This document shows, one piece after another, positions 7,205 through 10,473 of a DNA stretch of 10,473 nt. The stretch comes from Bacteroidales bacterium. GTDB lineage: Bacteria; Bacteroidota; Bacteroidia; Bacteroidales; Lentimicrobiaceae. The position numbers were made by a program, and so were the translations under genes. Under the pieces are notes generated by a model. That model had not been told where the DNA came from and made no database searches. It was given only the letters and a program-made list of their open reading frames with translations. The DNA lies in contig JADIZB010000028.1 in the NCBI GenBank assembly GCA_016705005.1, positions 1-10,473 on the forward strand, in the 5' to 3' direction. The first letter of the stretch is position 1. Each line of letters begins with the position of its first letter.

Positions 7205-7376
7205 CTTAAACGATAAATTCATCAATTAGAAAATATAGGTTACTTAGGTGAGAGATAGTGACTTTATGATTGATAAAGCCTAAAATGAAGATAAGTTCTA
7301 AAAATAGTATTGATATTATTTATTAAATTGGTTATTATGTGCAAAATATAAGCTTATTAATGGTCTAAAAGTTTAA
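7205..7376. other. AT-rich intergenic spacer
   Basis: Strongly AT-rich. I see no gene, clear promoter or hairpin in it. TGACTTAAACGA at its left edge is a weak relative of the CTTAAG repeat. Confidence 0.5.
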
Positions 7377-7750
7377 AACGACTACAAAGTTTTGAAAGTA
7401 TTTCAAAATGCTTTACATATTTCAAACAGGGTATGGAAATTTTTAGAATTAGTAAATTGTTTCGAAAGAGGAGAAATTATTCATTTAGCCGACCAGATTC
7501 GCAGATCATCAAGATCAGTTTCAGAGATAACCTGGCTGAAGCATTCCGAAAACGCAGATATCCAAAGTCATTTATTTCCAAGCTTTCTGATTGTGAAGGA
7601 GAAGCGGCTGAAACGCAGGTATGGCTGGATTATGCACTAGGTTGTGAATATATTGACCATGAGACTCACTTTAAACTATACGACCAATATGACCATATTT
7701 TAGGAATGCTGGTTAACATGAGCAGCAAACCAGAAAACTGGTCTTGGTAA
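7377..7750 (+). pseudogene. S23-type four-helix-bundle protein, frameshifted and without a start
   Basis: The first frame gives NDYKVLKVFQNALHISNRVWKF up to DQIRRSSRSV near 7524, and the next frame gives DNLAEAFRKRRYPKSFISKLSDCEGEAAETQVWLDYALGCEYI to a TAA at 7748-7750. Together they cover the PF05635/TIGR02436 four-helix-bundle family (about 120 residues) and line up without gaps with the intact paralogue at 8654. One base is missing near 7525-7532. Upstream of the first residue there is a TAA (7374-7376) and no ATG, so the start is lost as well; TTG 7392 would omit the first residues. The family was first seen in 23S rRNA intervening sequences and is common beside other genes in Bacteroidota; its function is unknown. 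Confidence 0.75.
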
Positions 7751-7902
7751 GAATCATTGATGTAAAACTTTCGGATCCATTGAATCACTTAACAGTACTT
7801 ATCTCTACTTATCGCTTAAGTCGTTTAAAGTCGTTTAAGTCGCTTAAGTCTGAATCTTTTTAAGCAACTACTAATTATTTTAAAAATCAACTTCTCAACA
7901 AA
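7751..7902. other. Intergenic spacer before the phosphoglycosyl transferase
   Basis: It contains the TCGYTTAAG tandem run at 7812-7850 and an AT-rich leader with no Shine-Dalgarno site. No TAnnTTTG box was recognised. Confidence 0.5.
7812..7850. repeat. Tandem run of 9-10-bp units TCGYTTAAG
   Basis: Units TCGCTTAAG, TCGTTTAAAG, TCGTTTAAG and TCGCTTAAG follow each other directly. The same 9-mer is scattered through the repeat zone at 5950-6495. Its core CTTAAG is palindromic. Confidence 0.75.
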
Positions 7903-8508
7903 ATGGTACTTAAACGAATCTTCGACATCGCCGCTTCCATCTTCGGGCTGATCGTTACCTCTCCTGTTTTTCTGATTATTGCCGTTCTTATAAAGGTTAA
8001 GATGCCCGGGCCGGTTTTTTTCAGGCAAAACAGGGTTGGCCGTCATGGCAAAATCTTTAAAATGGTGAAATTCCGTTCGATGAAGGTAAACCATGGCGGG
8101 AGCACCATCTCTGTAAAAGGAGAGAGCCGTATCACACCACTTGGGGCAAAACTGCGTAAATACAAGCTTGATGAGTTCCCGGAATTCTGGAATATCCTGA
8201 AGGGCGATATGAGCTTTGTGGGTCCCCGCCCCGATGTCCCCGGTTATGCCGATAAACTCGAAGGGGATGACCGCTTGCTGCTCACCATCCGTCCGGGCCT
8301 CACCGGTGCCGCCAGCCTGAAATATTCAAGCGAGGAAGAGTTGCTGGCTTTGCAGGCCGATCCTGTGCGGTACAACGATGAAGTCCTTTATCCCGACAAG
8401 GTCCGGATTGACATCAACTACATAAAACACTGGTCGTTCTGGCTGGATATTAAGATAATTTTATTCACGTTGATTGGGAAGAAATTGGAAGAGACGTACT
8501 TTAATTGA
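7903..8508 (+). CDS. PglC-like phosphoglycosyl transferase (initiating sugar transferase)
   Basis: An intact 201-residue protein of the bacterial sugar transferase family (PF02397), small monotopic type without extra N-terminal helices. KRIFDIAASIFGLIVTSPVFLIIAVLIK (4-31) is the re-entrant membrane helix with the Ser20-Pro21 break. GPVFFRQNRVGRHGKIFKMVKFRSM (36-60) is the family signature, Asp90-Glu91 in KLDEFPEFWNILKGDMSFVGPRPD is the catalytic pair, and RPGLTGAASL (130-139) follows. It moves a sugar phosphate from a UDP-sugar to undecaprenyl phosphate at the inner membrane, the first membrane step of glycan assembly. Length and motifs fit the PglC branch, which uses UDP-N,N'-diacetylbacillosamine or similar sugars. 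The TGA at 8506-8508 is the first three bases of the heptad array that follows. ATG 7903 is preceded by AT-rich DNA without a Shine-Dalgarno site. Confidence 0.9.
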   Translation: MVLKRIFDIAASIFGLIVTSPVFLIIAVLIKVKMPGPVFFRQNRVGRHGKIFKMVKFRSMKVNHGGSTISVKGESRITPLGAKLRKYKLDEFPEFWNILKGDMSFVGPRPDVPGYADKLEGDDRLLLTIRPGLTGAASLKYSSEEELLALQADPVRYNDEVLYPDKVRIDINYIKHWSFWLDIKIILFTLIGKKLEETYFN

Positions 8509-8624
8509 GTTATGAGTTGTGAGTTATGAGTTATGAGTAATGAGTAATGAGTAATGAGTTGTGAGTTGTGAGTTGTGAGTTATGAGTTGTGAGTTATGAG
8601 TTGTGAGTTGTGAGTTGTGAGTTG
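8506..8624. repeat. Heptad tandem repeat, 17 units TGAGTNR
   Basis: Seventeen uninterrupted units, each TGAGTTA, TGAGTTG or TGAGTAA. The first three bases are the stop codon of the phosphoglycosyl transferase. Variants occur in blocks (three TGAGTAA in a row, four TGAGTTG at the end), as expected from slippage or unequal exchange. There are no spacers. Confidence 0.95.
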
Positions 8625-8653
8625 ATTTTTAAATCACATTAATTTATAGTGTT

Positions 8654-9037
8654 ATGGGTGAAATCAGAAGTTTCAGGGATTTGATCGTATATCAGAAAGC
8701 ATTTAAGCTTGCAATGGATATTTTTAATATTACAAAAAGCTTTCCCAAAGAAGAAAAATACTCATTGATTGATCAGATCAGAAGATCATCGCGTTCTGTT
8801 CCCGGAAATATTGCTGAGGCGTGGGCCAAGAAAATATATCAGAAAGTGTTTGTTAATAAGCTTTCTGATGCTTTGGGTGAAGAATATGAAACTGAGGTTT
8901 GGCTGGATTTTTCTAAAGAATGTGGATATATTAATGAACGTTTGTATTCGGATTTATTGGCTGAATATGAAGAAGTCAGAAAAATGCTGATTTCGATGAT
9001 CAATTGTCCTGAAAAGTTTTGTGCTTATAAATCCTGA
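8654..9037 (+). CDS. S23-type four-helix-bundle protein
   Basis: An intact 127-residue protein of the PF05635/TIGR02436 four-helix-bundle family at the usual length. Helix 1 is FRDLIVYQKAFKLAMDIFNITKSFP, the loop and helix 2 carry the signature YSLIDQIRRSSRSVPGNIAEAW, helix 3 holds VNKLSDALGEEYETEVWLDFSKECGYI, and helix 4 ends in LISMINCPEKF. Members form pentameric bundles; the function is unknown and nucleic acid binding has been proposed. It shares the QIRRSSRSV and KLSD cores with the broken copy at 7377-7750. It sits between a PglC-like and a PglE-like gene, where an acetyltransferase gene is often found, and is bracketed by inverted heptad arrays (8506-8624 and 9071-9098). The DNA is more AT-rich than both neighbours. 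ATG 8654 has no Shine-Dalgarno site. Confidence 0.88.
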   Translation: MGEIRSFRDLIVYQKAFKLAMDIFNITKSFPKEEKYSLIDQIRRSSRSVPGNIAEAWAKKIYQKVFVNKLSDALGEEYETEVWLDFSKECGYINERLYSDLLAEYEEVRKMLISMINCPEKFCAYKS

Positions 9038-9070
9038 AAGAAGGTTGTGCCGTAGCGGTTTTTTTTCTTT

Positions 9071-9098
9071 CTCACAACTCACAACTCACAACTCACCT
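9071..9098. repeat. Inverted heptad run, CTCACAA units
   Basis: Units CTCACAA, CTCACAA, CTCACAA and CTCACCT. The complement is TTGTGAG, the same heptad as in 8506-8624 but in opposite orientation. Bases 9071-9095 are an exact reverse complement of 8597-8621 (25 bp). Confidence 0.9.
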
Positions 9099-9107
9099 CT
9101 ATCTCCT

Positions 9108-9115
9108 TATCTTTG
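9108..9115 (+). promoter_or_regulatory. Candidate Bacteroidota -7 promoter box for the aminotransferase
   Basis: TATCTTTG matches TAnnTTTG exactly and lies 23 bases before ATG 9139. The -33 region falls in the CTCACAA heptads, with no TTTG visible there. The AT-rich leader AAAACAATAAACCCAA fits Bacteroidota translation starts without Shine-Dalgarno pairing. Confidence 0.55.
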
Positions 9116-9138
9116 AAAACTGAAAACAATAAACCCAA

Positions 9139-10281
9139 ATGAGTACAACAAAAATCTGGCTATCGTCTCCCCACATGAGCGGGAACGAAATGAAATACAT
9201 CAATGAAGCTTTCGAAAGAAACCTCGTTATGCCCCTGGGGCCTAATGTGACCGGTCTGGAAGATGACATCCGCAGGTTTACCGGATCGAAGGGCTGTTCG
9301 TGCCTTTCATCAGGTACGGCAGCTTTGCATCTGGCACTGATCAATCTTGGTGTGGAGCAGGGCGACGAAGTGATTTGTTCCACTTTTACTTTCTCCGCTT
9401 CGGCCAATCCCATCGTTTACCAGAAGGCAATACCGGTATTTGTTGATTCTGAAATCAATACCTGGAACATGGATCCGGGATTGCTGCGCGAAGCCATCGA
9501 CGATCGCATCAAACAAACCGGCAAAAAGCCTAAAGCCATCATCCTGGTGCATCTTTACGGGATGCCGGCCCAGCTGGATGAGATTATGCTGATTGCTGCT
9601 TCATATGACATTCCTGTGATTGAAGATGCTGCTGAAGCATTCGGGTCAACATTTAAGGGGAAGCCCTGCGGCACTTTCGGTGAAATCGGCATTCTGTCAT
9701 TTAATGGTAACAAGATCATCACCACTTCGGGTGGCGGTGCCCTGATTTCAGGCAATGAGGATTACTGTAAAAATGCTACTTTCCTTGCCACCCAGGCCAG
9801 GGATGCTGCACCGCACTATCAGCATTCGCATATAGGTTACAACTACCGCATGAGCAACATCAGTGCCGGTATCGGCCGCGGACAGATGGAAGTACTGGAG
9901 CAGCGTATCGCAAAAAGGCGCGAGAATTTCCTGTTTTATAAAGAGAACCTTGAGAAAATCGAAGGGGTTGGCGTTCTGACGGAACCTTCAGCTGACTTTT
10001 TCTCGAACCATTGGCTCACCACCATACTGATCGACAGGGTGATCACCGGCTGTGTATCGCGCGAAACCCTCCGGGTAAAACTGGAGAACCACGACATCGA
10101 AACCCGTCCGTTGTGGAAGCCGATGCATCTGCAGCCGGTTTTCAGGAATTATCCGTCCTACACCAACGGAACCTCTGAATTCCTGTTCGAGAACGGTTTA
10201 TGCCTGCCTTCCAGTTCAAACATCACCGATGAGGAGCGTCAGAAAGTGGTGGCTGAGGTGACCAGGGCCGTGACGAAGTGA
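9139..10281 (+). CDS. PglE-like PLP-dependent sugar aminotransferase (DegT/DnrJ/EryC1/StrS family)
   Basis: An intact 380-residue protein of typical length. KIWLSSPHMSGNEMKYI (5-21) and PLGPNVTGLE (32-41) are the family opening for UDP-4-amino-4,6-dideoxy sugar transaminases. SSGTAALHLAL (57-67) binds the PLP phosphate, EDAAEAFG (162-169) holds the Asp that contacts the ring nitrogen, and Lys192 in SFNGNKIITTSGGGAL is the cofactor lysine. GYNYRMSNISAGIGRGQME (233-251) and RPLWKPMHLQPVF (323-335) belong to the small domain and active site. It would transfer an amino group from glutamate to a 4-keto-6-deoxy sugar nucleotide, supplying the amino sugar for the PglC-like enzyme upstream or the WecD-like GNAT. 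No dehydratase making the keto sugar is in the window. The TGA at 10279-10281 is also the first three bases of a heptad array. Confidence 0.9.
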   Translation: MSTTKIWLSSPHMSGNEMKYINEAFERNLVMPLGPNVTGLEDDIRRFTGSKGCSCLSSGTAALHLALINLGVEQGDEVICSTFTFSASANPIVYQKAIPVFVDSEINTWNMDPGLLREAIDDRIKQTGKKPKAIILVHLYGMPAQLDEIMLIAASYDIPVIEDAAEAFGSTFKGKPCGTFGEIGILSFNGNKIITTSGGGALISGNEDYCKNATFLATQARDAAPHYQHSHIGYNYRMSNISAGIGRGQMEVLEQRIAKRRENFLFYKENLEKIEGVGVLTEPSADFFSNHWLTTILIDRVITGCVSRETLRVKLENHDIETRPLWKPMHLQPVFRNYPSYTNGTSEFLFENGLCLPSSSNITDEERQKVVAEVTRAVTK

Positions 10282-10409
10282 GTAGGGAGTAATGAGTAAT
10301 GAGTAATGAGTAATGAGTAATGAGTAATGAGTAATGAGTAATGAGTAATGAGTAATGAGTAATGAGTAATGAGCCTGCCCGCCTTTGGCGGGTAATGAGT
10401 AATGAGTAG
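10279..10409. repeat. Heptad tandem repeat, mainly TGAGTAA
   Basis: It starts with TGAGTAG, whose TGA is the aminotransferase stop, then GGAGTAA, then eleven perfect TGAGTAA units (10293-10369). After an interruption of about 26 bases holding a hairpin it resumes with TGAGTAA and TGAGTAG (10396-10409). The homogeneity of the first block suggests recent expansion. Confidence 0.95.
10378..10392. repeat. GC-rich hairpin interrupting the heptad array
   Basis: CCCGCC (10378-10383) and GGCGGG (10387-10392) form a six-base stem with a TTT loop. No T run follows, so a classic terminator is unlikely, although it sits 96 bases after the aminotransferase stop. Confidence 0.6.
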
Positions 10410-10450
10410 GGAATAGGGTAGGGCGCTCTGTCTGCTTCTTCTCGCTCCAC

Positions 10451-10473
10451 TTGTGGTGAGCTTGTCGAACCAT
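10451..10473. repeat. Hairpin repeat element, cut by the window edge
   Basis: TGGT (10454-10457) pairs with ACCA (10469-10472) around GAGCTTGTCGA. It is a third member of the element family at 2946-2982 and 6192-6220; the right flank lies outside the window. Confidence 0.6.

Noticed and set aside
8506..8624. CRISPR array
   Set aside because: The units are 7 bp and directly adjacent with no spacers, and no cas gene is present.
8654..9037. 23S rRNA intervening sequence
   Set aside because: The S23 family is known from such insertions, but there is no rRNA sequence on either side here.
9050..9068. Intrinsic terminator after the intact S23-type gene (GCCGTAGCGG followed by T residues)
   Set aside because: The T run is good but the possible stem is only three bases, too weak to call.
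10216..10473. Reverse-strand open reading frames with LLITHYS-type peptide repeats
   Set aside because: They are translations of the TGAGTAA array, which has no stops on the minus strand; they overlap the aminotransferase end and have no start signal.

Overview
The window reads as part of a surface-polysaccharide (O-antigen, capsule or exopolysaccharide) locus from a Bacteroidota bacterium, probably an uncultured Bacteroidales-like lineage. The grounds are the gene families, the near absence of Shine-Dalgarno sites, two TAnnTTTG-type -7 boxes, two genes for S23-type four-helix-bundle proteins, and repeat-filled intergenic DNA. No taxonomic marker gene is present, so this is inference. All genes lie on the + strand.

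Left part (1-4152). An AT-rich start holds the 3' end of a RimJ/RimL-like acetyltransferase, coupled to a DegT/DnrJ-type PLP aminotransferase-like gene. Next come a formyltransferase-like/five-bladed-propeller gene and an ATP-grasp ligase gene. The last three are each recognisable from end to end but broken by small indels, mostly next to short homopolymers (three plus an in-frame stop, three, and one). They are listed as pseudogenes, though uncorrected consensus errors could produce the same picture.

Middle part (4153-7204). Two intact GNAT acetyltransferases follow; the second resembles the WecD type that acetylates nucleotide-linked 4-amino sugars, and has an unusually good promoter and ribosome binding site. 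Then come about 830 bases without a gene, packed with several repeat families: two kinds of 7-bp tandem repeat, a unit of about 113 bp, and a hairpin element. A membrane-anchored DUF218 (SanA/ElyC/YdcF) protein starts where this repeat zone ends.

Right part (7205-10473). A broken S23-type gene is followed by an intact PglC-like phosphoglycosyl transferase, an intact S23-type gene and an intact PglE-like sugar aminotransferase. The two enzyme genes end in stop codons that are themselves the first three bases of TGAGTNR heptad arrays. The intact S23-type gene is bracketed by inverted heptad arrays.

How the genes fit together: the PglE-like aminotransferase would make a 4-amino-4,6-dideoxy sugar nucleotide, a WecD-like GNAT could acylate it, and the PglC-like enzyme would load it as sugar phosphate onto undecaprenyl phosphate to start repeat-unit assembly. 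The formyltransferase-like, ATP-grasp and second GNAT genes would decorate the glycan. The 4,6-dehydratase, other glycosyltransferases, flippase and polymerase are not in the window. The repeat architecture around stop codons and around the S23-type gene is the most unusual content.
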